A DNA stretch of 13,664 bases from Treponema sp. (GTDB lineage: Bacteria; Spirochaetota; Spirochaetia; Treponematales; Breznakiellaceae), in assembly GCA_031263265.1 (NCBI GenBank), contig JAISGE010000172.1:1-13664 (forward strand). The letters run 5' to 3'. A program made the translations under genes and the position numbers. Positions 1-8,029 of this stretch are shown here, piece after piece. The notes below the pieces were generated by a model, which searched no databases, had not been told where the DNA came from, and saw only the letters and a list, made by a program, of their open reading frames with translations. Within the stretch, counting starts at the first letter, position 1; each line of letters opens with the position of its first letter.

Positions 1-100
1 GAAAATAATTGAACGTATGGACGGTGATATTCATGCGGAACTGCCTAAAGCCGGCGGTCTTGCGATAATTATCCGGCTGCCTATTGTGGAGGATACGTAA
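1..100 (+). CDS. Sensor histidine kinase, C-terminal end only (partial)
   Basis: The reading frame is open from base 2 to the TAA at 98-100 and continues off the left edge. The visible 32 residues end in a run like GGLAIIIRLPI, which matches the last glycine-containing turn and final beta strand of a GHKL ATPase domain as seen at the end of many sensor kinases. The stop is followed after one base by the ATG of an OmpR-type response regulator, and that gene's ribosome binding site lies inside these last codons, so the two are almost certainly co-transcribed and translationally coupled. The kinase assignment is inferred from the tail shape and the neighbour; no catalytic motif is inside the window, and the sensory input cannot be judged. 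Confidence 0.7.
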   Translation, partial: KIIERMDGDIHAELPKAGGLAIIIRLPIVEDT

Positions 101-101
101 A

Positions 102-809
102 ATGGCGGATACAAACAAAAAAATATTAATCATTGAAGACGACAAAGACATTGCCAGACTGGAAAAAGATTTTCTGGAAATAAATGGTTTTAAGACTACT
201 ATAGAGCATGACGGCATAAAAGGTACGGAATCCGCGCTTTCAAATCAGTTTGCGCTAATCCTGCTCGACCTTATGCTTCCCGGCAAAGACGGTATAAGCC
301 TGTGCCGTGAGATACGCGAAAAAATTGATATACCCATCATTATGGTAACCGCCCGTGGCGAGGAGGTCGATAAAGTACGCGGCCTGGGTCTTGGCGCTGA
401 TGATTATATCACCAAACCATTTTCAATGGTTGAATTAGTTGCCAGGGTAAAAACCCACCTTGCCCGTTATGAACGGCTTACCCAAAGCGATGGTCGCTTA
501 AAAAAAACCGATGAAATTGATTTTGGCTGGTTTCAAATTAACCATGCGACCCATCAGGTTCTTGTTAATGGCAGTGAAATCTCCCTGGCTCATAAAGAAT
601 ATGAACTGCTCTACTTTCTTGCCAGTCATGAGAAAATAGTATTCAGCAAGGAACAGTTATACGACAAACTATGGGGTGAAGATATGTATGGAAACATAAA
701 AACCGTAGCGGTACATATTAATCACCTTCGGGAAAAAATTGAGAAAGATCCCGCCAATCCGCTGCACATACAAACTATCTGGGGCGCGGGTTATCGATTT
801 ATGGCGTAA
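102..809 (+). CDS. OmpR/PhoB-family response regulator
   Basis: A 235-residue two-domain regulator of normal family length. Residues 1-125 form the receiver: acidic pair D13/D14, phospho-acceptor D56 in LLDLMLPGKDG, switch T83 and K105 in TKPF. Residues about 137-235 form a winged-helix DNA-binding domain (KEYELLYFLASH, recognition region KTVAVHINHLREKIE, C-terminal hairpin GAGYRFMA). It should be phosphorylated by the kinase ending just upstream and then bind direct repeats at target promoters. The ATG at 102 was chosen because a GGAGG at 88-92 lies 9 nt before it; a TTG at 84 would extend the frame but lacks such a site. Targets are unknown; the downstream neighbour is convergent and so is not in its operon. 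Confidence 0.93.
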   Translation: MADTNKKILIIEDDKDIARLEKDFLEINGFKTTIEHDGIKGTESALSNQFALILLDLMLPGKDGISLCREIREKIDIPIIMVTARGEEVDKVRGLGLGADDYITKPFSMVELVARVKTHLARYERLTQSDGRLKKTDEIDFGWFQINHATHQVLVNGSEISLAHKEYELLYFLASHEKIVFSKEQLYDKLWGEDMYGNIKTVAVHINHLREKIEKDPANPLHIQTIWGAGYRFMA

Positions 810-862
810 TGTTCTCACTTGCGGGGACAGCCCATTACTTTATAGAGAGAAAATTTAGAGGT

Positions 863-1159
863 TTAGCCTTTGATGGAGAAGTTCTGGTATCTTCCTGTGG
901 GTTTACGAGGCTCATACTGAACCGCATCAACTCGGGCGCTGGGAGGGCCTCGCTGAAGCCATTGGAGAAAAGCGGTCTGTTTTTCAGGCGGACCTTCTGA
1001 CCATATCTCTACCGTCCCATCGCTTCTATTCCGAACCCATCCTACAAGACCAAGGCCGCGAGCCTCATGGATGGCGAAATACCGAAATCCCACTCCCTGT
1101 ACCCGGCCTCGAATAAGGGCAGAGAACGCCCTATCAACCCCTTCTGTAGTTTCATTCAT
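863..1159 (-). CDS. acyP: Acylphosphatase
   Basis: A 98-residue protein, typical length for this small cytosolic enzyme, which hydrolyses carboxyl-phosphate bonds such as those in acetyl phosphate or 1,3-bisphosphoglycerate. The signature GRVQGVGFR (residues 18-26) carries the phosphate-binding loop with R26, and GWVRNRSDG (40-48) carries the catalytic N44. The fold's last strand is visible near the C-terminus (YQNFSIKG). The start is fixed: an in-frame TAA lies two codons upstream of the ATG at 1159. A four-codon open frame (1170-1156) overlaps this start as ATGA. A TATAAT at 1203-1208 could be its -10 box, but I see no matching -35. The gene is convergent with the response regulator, with only 53 bases between the stops and no clear terminator there. 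Confidence 0.93.
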   Translation of the reverse strand: MNETTEGVDRAFSALIRGRVQGVGFRYFAIHEARGLGLVGWVRNRSDGTVEIWSEGPPEKQTAFLQWLQRGPPSARVDAVQYEPRKPTGRYQNFSIKG

Positions 1160-1170
1160 CGCTTATTCAT
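1156..1170 (-). other. Four-codon upstream ORF overlapping the acyP start
   Basis: On the minus strand ATG-AAT-AAG-CGA-TGA precedes acyP, and its TGA overlaps the acyP ATG as ATGA. A GAGAG-type purine stretch lies about 5 nt before the mini-ORF's ATG and roughly 15 nt before the acyP ATG, so ribosomes would more naturally engage the mini-ORF first. This is seen directly; a function in translational coupling is inference. Confidence 0.3.
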
Positions 1171-1527
1171 AATCTCTCTTTGAGCCTTATACACCATAGC
1201 CTATTATAAAAAAAGAAAACCCCCCGGGAAAAGGAGGTGAGGAAACCCGGGAGGCAAACTGATAATACGGATATTGTTTAACCATGATGCTAACAGCCAA
1301 AACACTTTGTATGTCGATGATGAAAAAAGGTACGTAATACCGTATCATCAGTAATTCTAAGTTACCCAATTTTTTCCATAAGGTCAAGGGTTTAGGTACT
1401 ATTACCCGCAATTCCGAATTCAAACCCTAAATTGGCCATCCCAAATAGAGAAAAGAAAAAGAATGGCAAAAAAATCAAAAAATACTTCTTTCTATACTAT
1501 ACGAACTATACAAATACGAGTTAAAAT
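1160..1527. other. Gene-poor AT-rich intergenic region
   Basis: I see no credible protein gene here. A 78-codon TTG-initiated frame on the minus strand (1423-1187) has no family resemblance, runs through the terminator hairpin and has no ribosome binding site. The region contains T-rich tracts (minus strand) near 1445-1495, just after the HD-GYP gene stop, and a strong minus-strand terminator at 1203-1254. It could be a long 3' untranslated region of the signalling operon or a small RNA gene. A TTGACC/TAACTT pair (1387-1382 and 1364-1359, 17-nt spacing) is the best promoter candidate I found, but its -10 is poor. Confidence 0.5.
1203..1254 (-). terminator. Intrinsic terminator with anti-Shine-Dalgarno-like loop
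   Basis: On the minus strand CCTCCCGGG (1254-1246) pairs with CCCGGGGGG (1228-1220) as a 9-bp stem with one G-U pair, followed at once by TTTTCTTTTTTTAT. This is a strong rho-independent terminator for transcription from the HD-GYP side or from a small RNA in 1255-1527. The 17-base loop contains TCACCTCCTTT, which equals the 3' end of bacterial 16S rRNA that pairs with ribosome binding sites. The T tract also contains TATAAT (1208-1203), so a promoter for acyP may begin where the terminator ends. Confidence 0.75.
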
Positions 1528-2595
1528 CTATGGGTATATACCTTCACACTCATCAACCGTGGCAAGAAAGACCTTTACTATGGCAGGATCAAAATGCCCT
1601 TCGCTATGATACTCAATGATTTGCACCGCCTCATCCTTAGTAAAGGCCTTTTTATAGGGTCGTACTGAACGGAGCGCATCGTATACATCCACAATCGCCA
1701 TGAGCCGTCCCTGCAAGGGAATGGCCGTCCCCTTAAGCCCCAGAGGATACCCGGAACCATCCCATCTTTCATGGTGGGTTCCGGCCAGAATCTTGGCATG
1801 TTCCAGAAAGGCTTTTTCAGACGTACTCTCCCCTATCTTTTCAATAACCTGCACCCCAAAAGTAGTGTGCTTTTTCATTTCTACAAACTCTTCATCGGTG
1901 AGTTTTTCCTGCTTAAAGAGAATACGGTCTTGAATGGCGATTTTTCCCACATCGTGGAGTTGAGAAGACTGCAAAAAAATATCCTCATCCCAACTATTGA
2001 TTTCCTCCTGATACACCCCACGGTGTTTCATGGCCCGGACCAATATCTGGAGATAGGTACGAGTTCGTTCAATATGCCCGCCGGTAATCGAATCCCGGGA
2101 TTCAACCAATTCTGCCACGGTCTTGAGAATGGCATTCTGCAGCCCTACCACCTCCCGAGTCTTGTCCCGCACCATCTGTTGCAGATTGGTATTGTACGCT
2201 TCAAGTTCTTTTTTTTGGGATGCCACCAAGAGATGCACTTCAATACGTTTGACTAAAAGCGAGGGAGAAAAAGGCTTGGCGATATAGTCAATGGCACCCA
2301 GGGATAAGCCTTGCAACTCACTGCCGTCGTCGGTTTTAGCGGTCAAAAAAATAATGGGAATTGGGGCAAATTTTTTCTGTTGTTTGAGGACGTTAATCAC
2401 CTCGTAGCCGTTCATCTCCGGCATCTCCACATCCAGAAGAATCATATCCGGGCTTACCTTTTCAAGAAGCTTGAACAGTTTAGGTCCAGAAGGAACGGTA
2501 AACACGTCGTATTGGTCGATTAAGGCATTTTTGCCTGTTGTTAAATTAACGATATTATCATCTACCAGTATAATTTTTTTGCGTTCAATTCCCAT
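1528..2595 (-). CDS. Response regulator with HD-GYP c-di-GMP phosphodiesterase domain
   Basis: A 355-residue cytoplasmic protein. Residues 5-125 are a receiver domain with D12/D13, phospho-acceptor D55 in LLDVEMPEMNG, T85 and K107. Residues about 126-160 form a helical, probably coiled-coil linker. Residues 155-350 are an HD-GYP domain with the metal-binding H214-D215 in LHDVGKIAI, further histidines at H174, H243, H274 and H275, and the GYP signature at 282-284 in HHERWDGSGYP. Family knowledge: such proteins hydrolyse cyclic di-GMP, usually lowering it and favouring motility, with activity gated by receiver phosphorylation. All core metal ligands appear present, so it should be active. AAGGAG lies 9 nt before the ATG. 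It starts 64 nt after the hybrid kinase stop on the same strand, so the kinase's Hpt domain is the likely phosphodonor. Confidence 0.93.
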   Translation of the reverse strand: MGIERKKIILVDDNIVNLTTGKNALIDQYDVFTVPSGPKLFKLLEKVSPDMILLDVEMPEMNGYEVINVLKQQKKFAPIPIIFLTAKTDDGSELQGLSLGAIDYIAKPFSPSLLVKRIEVHLLVASQKKELEAYNTNLQQMVRDKTREVVGLQNAILKTVAELVESRDSITGGHIERTRTYLQILVRAMKHRGVYQEEINSWDEDIFLQSSQLHDVGKIAIQDRILFKQEKLTDEEFVEMKKHTTFGVQVIEKIGESTSEKAFLEHAKILAGTHHERWDGSGYPLGLKGTAIPLQGRLMAIVDVYDALRSVRPYKKAFTKDEAVQIIEYHSEGHFDPAIVKVFLATVDECEGIYP

Positions 2596-2659
2596 ACTGC
2601 ACTACTCCTTGCTTAGGGATTATTCAGGAAAACAGATAAAAAAGAAAATAACCTGGAGA

Positions 2660-5600
2660 TTAGTACTGTTCATCAGTTAAAAGGGTCTCGATAACTGCAA
2701 GCGCCTCATCATAATCAGATAACAGAATATGTCGAGCTATCGCTGCAAGGCTACTGTTTACCGGTTCACCCCAATTTTCCTGTTGCAACCTACCGATACT
2801 TTCATCCACTTTTCCCACATCAAACCTATCCAGTGCAGCTTTCAATGCCTCTAGTTCCTGCACTAATACAGCCCGATCCATGAGCTCTACCCCAGCCCCT
2901 CCCTCAATGGATTCAGGCTGAGGGCCATAGACTTGTAAGGCATGGTTGATACCTTCAATAAGTTTGGCCAAGTATTGCAAGAAAGGGCCGTGGTGCTGCT
3001 CAATATAGGCAGTATCTCCGGCTCTACCCGCGGCTTCCAGGGCCTTGGCCTGTTCAGACAGGGCCTGTGCTCCAATGGTAGCCGCGGTACCCTTGATCGA
3101 GTGGACATAGATGGTATACAAGTCCATATCCCCTGCCGCTATACAGGCGTTTAACTGATCGATCTTTTCAGTATTCTCTTCCTGAAAAATTTCCAAGATC
3201 TCCCAGTAGACATCCAGAGAACCCCCGGTCAGCATAATACCCTGGCTCACTGCTACATCCTCAATAACAGGCAGCCCTGGATCTTCATTTTCTTCGGATA
3301 CCGTGGTATCCGCTGCAGGAAGAGGATACATCTTATCCATAGAAGCATCTCCTTTTTTATGCGATTGATATTTTTCCTGTTTTGTTTCAGGGATCCATTT
3401 TTGTAATATGCCATTTAGGCGGGATATCTCAATAGGTTTGGAAAGAAAATCATCCATACCGTTCTGTAGAAACATTTCTTGCACCCCAGATACCGCATTA
3501 GCGGTCAAGGCGATAATGGGGATATTTTTATAGTAGCTTCGATTACCTTCAAGGTTCCTGATAATATCGGTGGCTTCAATACCGTCCATTTCTGGCATCA
3601 TGTGATCCATAAAAATTATATCATAGGTGTTCGTTTTTACCAGTTCAATGGCTTGCGCGCCGCTTGTACAACTATCTATCTGCATCTTATAAGGGGCCAT
3701 AAGGCCTTCGGCCACTTTCAGATTGGTGATGATATCATCCACCACAAGGATCCGGGCAGTAGGGGCGATAAACCGGACTCCGGTTTCCCGGAGATCTCGA
3801 GCCTGGTTACTGAGGTGATTGTTCAGAATATCGGCGATTGAAAGAATATGAGCCGGCATGACCAGGGTACCGATATCCATGCTGCTCAACTGCGCACCAT
3901 ATTCTATCATCATCACCAACTTTGCCGGCATACCCAGGCGTTCAAGGAGCTTCTTAGCCCCCTCATACAAGACCTGAGAGACAAAGATATAGGCATAGGT
4001 ATTCTTCCTAAGGGCATCATGAAAATCCGATTGTACCTGTACTAAGGCGACCGGTACCCCTAGATTTTTAATACTGTGGATAATAGAAGAAGTATAAGGA
4101 TTGGAGAGGGTATAGATGAGCACCTGCTTTTCCAGAGGATTTTCCACTACCGCAAGTTGTTCAGGGCTGTCTATAATCTGGGGCATAAGGATGGTAAAGG
4201 TACTGCCTTTACCGTATTCGCTGGTAAACGATATCTCCCCGCCCATGGCTTCGCAGAGGTTTTGCGTGATGGCCAAGCCCAAACCGGATCCTTCGATCCC
4301 ACGGTTTTTTTCCTTGTCAAACTGAACAAAATCACCGAAGATTTTGTGGAAATTCTCTTCTTTAATACCAATACCCGTATCTTCGATCTCAATGCGTAGT
4401 ATCACATACGCTTCATTCTGGGTTTCCCCGGTGATAGATAGGGTAATCGACCCTTTTTCCGTGTATTTAACCGCATTGTTCAAGACATTCAAGATGATCT
4501 GACGGATCCGTACTTCATCACCGGTGAGCTTGTTGGGCAGATGAGCATCAATATTGACGAGCAAGATAACCGGCTTTTCAGTGAGTCGCATCCGAATAAT
4601 CGTTACAATATCATTAATAACCGAAGCCAAGAGGTAATGGGTCTCAATGATCTCCATTTTACCGGATTCTATCTTAGAAAAGTCAAGAATATCGTTTATA
4701 ATGGAAAGGAGATTCGCGCTCGCCTGCTTGATACCTATAGCATATTCGTATACCTCTTGGGCAATCGGTTCCCGCAGGATCAGTTCAGCCATACCCACAA
4801 TCGCGTTCATGGGGGTGCGTATTTCATGGCTCATTTTAGCGAGAAAATTCGACTTGCTCTTGTTTTTTTCGTCAGAGGTAATTTTATCGGCGTATAAACG
4901 CAGGAGAAAATAACATAAAACCCCCACCAGCACCAGACCAAGGCCTGAAAGGATAATCGCCATCTGGTGTACATCCCGGTAATAACTACTGATAGGAGCT
5001 ACCATGCCAACATGCCAGTTATTAAAGAGTCTTCTAAAAAAGACAATGCTCTTTACCCCCTGCATATTGGTAAAGGGCATCCCTGAAATCGTATCGTTTT
5101 CCTTAATGGCCTCGGTAACCCGTGCATATTCAGGAGTTATAGCAGGGAACGAACGATCCAGCCACTGAGGCTCTCGTCCATGGAGAATGATAGTATAGGT
5201 ATCATCAAGAATAAGGCCGTAACTACCCTTCCCAAGATTCGGTTCTTTTATAAATCCCAACATATCGGAAATATTGATATCTACGGCGAGGATTCCCATA
5301 AACCCTCCGGCGTCATCCATCATTTTTTTTGCTATCGAAATAACGAAATTCCCGGTCAGGGTGTCGGTATAAGGATCAGTATAGGAAATCTCTCCATTTG
5401 CTGCGTCCGCACCAATATACCAGGGTCGGGTAGAGGGATCGTAATCATCCTGAGGAATCCCATCAAGGCCACCCAAAAAACCTTCCGGGATCCAGCCATA
5501 CATCCTGATAAAACCGGTTACCCCAGGATCGCCGCTTTCACTATTCCAGAGGACGAACTGTTCAAGGCTCCGGTTTATATCATCGTAAGATTTTCCTTCC

Positions 5601-5833
5601 TGGATCATCTTTTGAAAGAAAAAACAAGCATTTTTTAAGAAAACCCCTGCACGGTTTAATTCTACCTGGATTTTGAGTTGGGCGGATTCTAGGGCGTTTT
5701 TCCCATTAATACGCAACTGAGTTTGGACAATACCACTGCCATACAGATAACTAACTACCACCATGATAGCAAATGCCAAGATAACAAACAACAACTGCTG
5801 ATAGTTAAACTTAATAATATTCCGTAATTTCAT
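2660..5833 (-). CDS. dCache hybrid sensor histidine kinase with receiver and Hpt domains
   Basis: A 1057-residue membrane kinase, numbered from the ATG at 5833. TM1 is about 14-32 and TM2 about 290-314; between them lies an extracytoplasmic double-Cache sensor with the family motif DPSTRPWY (132-139) and GILAVDI (180-186). Then follow HisKA with H336 in SHEIRTP, a GHKL ATPase (N box around 447-458, DTGIG 485-489, GSGLGL 515-520), a degenerate receiver-like segment (about 569-676) that lacks an obvious phospho-aspartate, a true receiver (693-811; D743, K799) and an Hpt domain (about 870-965; H911 in HSIKGT), with a helical tail to 1057. This is a full His-Asp-His relay, the last step probably passing to the HD-GYP regulator 64 nt downstream. 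The start is uncertain: a GTG at 5845 adds four residues, and neither start has a strong ribosome site; a good AAGGAGG at 5879-5885 is too far away. The ligand is unknown; dCache domains often bind amino acids or other small metabolites. Confidence 0.93.
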   Translation of the reverse strand: MKLRNIIKFNYQQLLFVILAFAIMVVVSYLYGSGIVQTQLRINGKNALESAQLKIQVELNRAGVFLKNACFFFQKMIQEGKSYDDINRSLEQFVLWNSESGDPGVTGFIRMYGWIPEGFLGGLDGIPQDDYDPSTRPWYIGADAANGEISYTDPYTDTLTGNFVISIAKKMMDDAGGFMGILAVDINISDMLGFIKEPNLGKGSYGLILDDTYTIILHGREPQWLDRSFPAITPEYARVTEAIKENDTISGMPFTNMQGVKSIVFFRRLFNNWHVGMVAPISSYYRDVHQMAIILSGLGLVLVGVLCYFLLRLYADKITSDEKNKSKSNFLAKMSHEIRTPMNAIVGMAELILREPIAQEVYEYAIGIKQASANLLSIINDILDFSKIESGKMEIIETHYLLASVINDIVTIIRMRLTEKPVILLVNIDAHLPNKLTGDEVRIRQIILNVLNNAVKYTEKGSITLSITGETQNEAYVILRIEIEDTGIGIKEENFHKIFGDFVQFDKEKNRGIEGSGLGLAITQNLCEAMGGEISFTSEYGKGSTFTILMPQIIDSPEQLAVVENPLEKQVLIYTLSNPYTSSIIHSIKNLGVPVALVQVQSDFHDALRKNTYAYIFVSQVLYEGAKKLLERLGMPAKLVMMIEYGAQLSSMDIGTLVMPAHILSIADILNNHLSNQARDLRETGVRFIAPTARILVVDDIITNLKVAEGLMAPYKMQIDSCTSGAQAIELVKTNTYDIIFMDHMMPEMDGIEATDIIRNLEGNRSYYKNIPIIALTANAVSGVQEMFLQNGMDDFLSKPIEISRLNGILQKWIPETKQEKYQSHKKGDASMDKMYPLPAADTTVSEENEDPGLPVIEDVAVSQGIMLTGGSLDVYWEILEIFQEENTEKIDQLNACIAAGDMDLYTIYVHSIKGTAATIGAQALSEQAKALEAAGRAGDTAYIEQHHGPFLQYLAKLIEGINHALQVYGPQPESIEGGAGVELMDRAVLVQELEALKAALDRFDVGKVDESIGRLQQENWGEPVNSSLAAIARHILLSDYDEALAVIETLLTDEQY

Positions 5834-5915
5834 TGGAAGCCCCACCCTATGCTTGTACCAAAACCCGCCGTTGTTATCCCTCCTTAAAATGGCGCTCAGT
5901 CCTCAAAATCAGTAC
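5834..5915 (-). other. Spacer between receptor and hybrid kinase with unused Shine-Dalgarno
   Basis: The spacer has no terminator-like hairpin, which supports co-transcription of the receptor and kinase genes. It contains a strong AAGGAGG (minus strand, 5885-5879), but the nearest accepted starts are 33 nt (GTG 5845) and 45 nt (ATG 5833) away. The kinase frame is open through this site, and only non-standard codons such as ATT lie near it. Closer to the ATG only GGGTGGGG-like purines are present. Confidence 0.45.
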
Positions 5916-7784
5916 TTAGGTCTTAAAATGCCCCACTACCAGTTCCATGCCCTTTACATCCTTGATGTTTTTTTCCACTGCATCTGAAACCATTTTTGAA
6001 CCGCTTTCTATTTCGTCAAAACCAGATGCTACTTGTTCCATGTTTTGCTGGATCTGCCGGGAAGAATCCTGCAAGAGATTAATAGTAGTAATCATGGTGT
6101 TATTACCGGCACTCATTTCCTTAGATCCTTTCCGTACATTAGCGGTAACTTCGTTTACCACTTGCAGGGTCTTAAGGATCTGAGAAGACCCTTCTTTTTG
6201 CTCGTTCATGGCTTGCCTGACTTCCCGCACAATAGCATCGGTCTTTCCAATACGCTCTGAAACCCTGGTAAAGGCGCTTTCCGAATCCTTGGAGGTGGTA
6301 ACCACTTCTGCGATAGCCTGCTGCACCATATTGATTTCTTCCCGGATATTCTTTGACTGACCTGCAGAGGTCTCTGCCAGCTTGCGTATTTCGTCCGCCA
6401 CCACCGCAAAACCTTTCCCTGTATCTCCCGCGTGGGCCGCCTCAATCGCGGCATTCATGGCCAGGAGGTTGGTCTGGCTGGCAATAGTGGATATGACCTT
6501 GTTGGCTTCCAAAAGGGCAGCGGAACGTTCCGCGATGAGTTCGATTTTCTTCATAGACTCGATCTGTGCGCCTTTGCCCTTTTCCGCCAGGGAAATGAGT
6601 TCGATAAACTGATCTGCCATTACATTGATGGATGTACTGACCGATGCGATATTACCCACCATCTCTTCTATTGAAGTTGATGCGGCGGAGATACTGTCTG
6701 CCTGTTCATCAATCAGCTTCTCCATTATCCTGATATTAGTGGCAACTCTCTCTACGGCCCCGGCAGAATCCTTCACCGTATTTACCTGGGTGTCAGCTTT
6801 ATCCTTAACTATATCAACATTGGAAGCAATGCGGGATACGGCGCTTGCAGAATTCTGGGCGTTACGTTGTAGTTCTTTGCCTAATTCGAGAAAATGACGC
6901 TGAAACTCCTTGATTGCACTGATATGCTTGGAAAGATCATGACAGAGATAATTGATGAGTCCTGCAATAACCCCCAATTCGTCAATCGAAGCGATGCTAA
7001 TCCGCTGTTTCATATCCTTTTCTTCCAAGGTAATCCGTTCAAGCTCCTTGATAATCAAATCATAGCTGCCTGTCGCGGATTTACCATGTTCCAAGGCACA
7101 CACGAGCGCCATTACCAGAAATATAATTCCGCTAAAAACGCTTATGGTCAGGGTTCTAGAGAGGAGGACCCTATTCCCCTCAGCAGCGGCTCTATGCATG
7201 AGTAACATACATCCGATACCCAGGAGCACACTCCCCAAGATCATAAAAGAAGGAACCATAATCAACTTACGGTATTGTCCCCGTTCTTGCAGATCAGGGG
7301 GATACCGGGTAATTGATTGGGTAATCAGAAATGAGCTTATCTGGTTATCGGTTTTCATAAAAACAAAAACCCCGCATACCAGGGCAAAGGCTAGTTGGTA
7401 CAGAAAAATCGCGCCTTTCTGATCATTTATCCCCAGGGCCGAAGCAAAGGGAACAAGAACCGCTGCATAAAAGAGTCCTCCCACAGCGTAGATACCAAAA
7501 CTTTTTATCCCAAGCCCACCGATGCTTTGCAAGCGCTCACGATGCTGGTTTAGATCTTTCCACTGGGATTTCTGCAACTCTTCTCCCAGGATACTTCCCA
7601 GCTTAAAGAAAAGCACAGCAACCAGGACAAGAAAGACAAGGCCAAACCCAACCACGACCGCTAAAGACCAGCTCTGAGCAGTCCCTGCATCTCTTAATAT
7701 GAGAACAGAACCCAGAACCACCGCAATCTGTACCAATGCAGTACCAACCGCAAGGGTAATATACGACCGTTGTGTTTCATTCAT
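5916..7784 (-). CDS. Methyl-accepting chemotaxis protein with six-TM N-terminal region
   Basis: A 622-residue transducer. Six hydrophobic helices are visible at about 8-30, 40-60, 95-118, 124-143, 174-196 and 211-230, with only short loops, so there is no classical periplasmic sensor domain. A HAMP-like linker follows (about 233-290), then a long helical signalling region. The kinase-contact hairpin tip is clear around 437-471 (QTNLLAMNAAIEAAHAG, then GKGFAVVADEIRKLAE). It should sit in receptor arrays and control CheA through CheW. The C-terminus (GHFKT) lacks a CheR/CheB tethering pentapeptide. GGAGG lies 6 nt before the ATG at 7784. The gene is the first of three same-strand signalling genes (82 nt to the hybrid kinase ATG) and has a good promoter at 8001-8029. 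Input is unknown; membrane-embedded helices may sense membrane state, energy level or a small permeant. Confidence 0.93.
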   Translation of the reverse strand: MNETQRSYITLAVGTALVQIAVVLGSVLILRDAGTAQSWSLAVVVGFGLVFLVLVAVLFFKLGSILGEELQKSQWKDLNQHRERLQSIGGLGIKSFGIYAVGGLFYAAVLVPFASALGINDQKGAIFLYQLAFALVCGVFVFMKTDNQISSFLITQSITRYPPDLQERGQYRKLIMVPSFMILGSVLLGIGCMLLMHRAAAEGNRVLLSRTLTISVFSGIIFLVMALVCALEHGKSATGSYDLIIKELERITLEEKDMKQRISIASIDELGVIAGLINYLCHDLSKHISAIKEFQRHFLELGKELQRNAQNSASAVSRIASNVDIVKDKADTQVNTVKDSAGAVERVATNIRIMEKLIDEQADSISAASTSIEEMVGNIASVSTSINVMADQFIELISLAEKGKGAQIESMKKIELIAERSAALLEANKVISTIASQTNLLAMNAAIEAAHAGDTGKGFAVVADEIRKLAETSAGQSKNIREEINMVQQAIAEVVTTSKDSESAFTRVSERIGKTDAIVREVRQAMNEQKEGSSQILKTLQVVNEVTANVRKGSKEMSAGNNTMITTINLLQDSSRQIQQNMEQVASGFDEIESGSKMVSDAVEKNIKDVKGMELVVGHFKT

Positions 7785-8000
7785 CAGAAACCTCCATGTT
7801 TTTGGTTTTACATGGCTCTGTTATTCCTCTACTAAGCGTCCCTACTCTATTTCAAAGAGGAAACCATACTCGATTATAGCTACAAGGAATTACAGATTTT
7901 TCATGAAAAACTTAATAAACCATTATGTTCTACTATTAAAAAAACGATTATTACCGGCCCTCATGAACCAGGGCAGGAACAACCCCTTAAACTCTCGTTG

Positions 8001-8029
8001 AGTCTAGTATAGCCTATAAAAAATGTCAA
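8001..8029 (-). promoter_or_regulatory. Sigma70-like promoter for the receptor-kinase-HD-GYP unit
   Basis: On the minus strand TTGACA (8029-8024) is a perfect -35 and TAGACT (8006-8001) a 4/6 match -10, with exactly 17 bases between. Transcription would start near 7994 and run through a leader of about 210 nt to the receptor ATG. The -35 directly abuts the inverted repeat at 8030-8057. Confidence 0.65.

Noticed and set aside
822..838. GGGGACAG-containing stretch after the response regulator, like a motif seen near REP-type elements
   Set aside because: There is a single copy with no partner repeat and no transposase nearby.
809..1000. A 63-codon plus-strand frame overlapping the response regulator stop
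   Set aside because: It lies antisense to the clear acylphosphatase gene and has no recognisable protein features.
1187..1423. A 78-codon TTG-initiated frame on the minus strand
   Set aside because: It has no ribosome binding site or family resemblance and runs through the terminator hairpin at 1203-1254.
7938..7974. Hairpin GCCCT/AGGGC followed by a T run in the receptor leader, as a possible attenuator
   Set aside because: The stem is only 5 bp and 12 bases separate it from the T run, too far for an intrinsic terminator.
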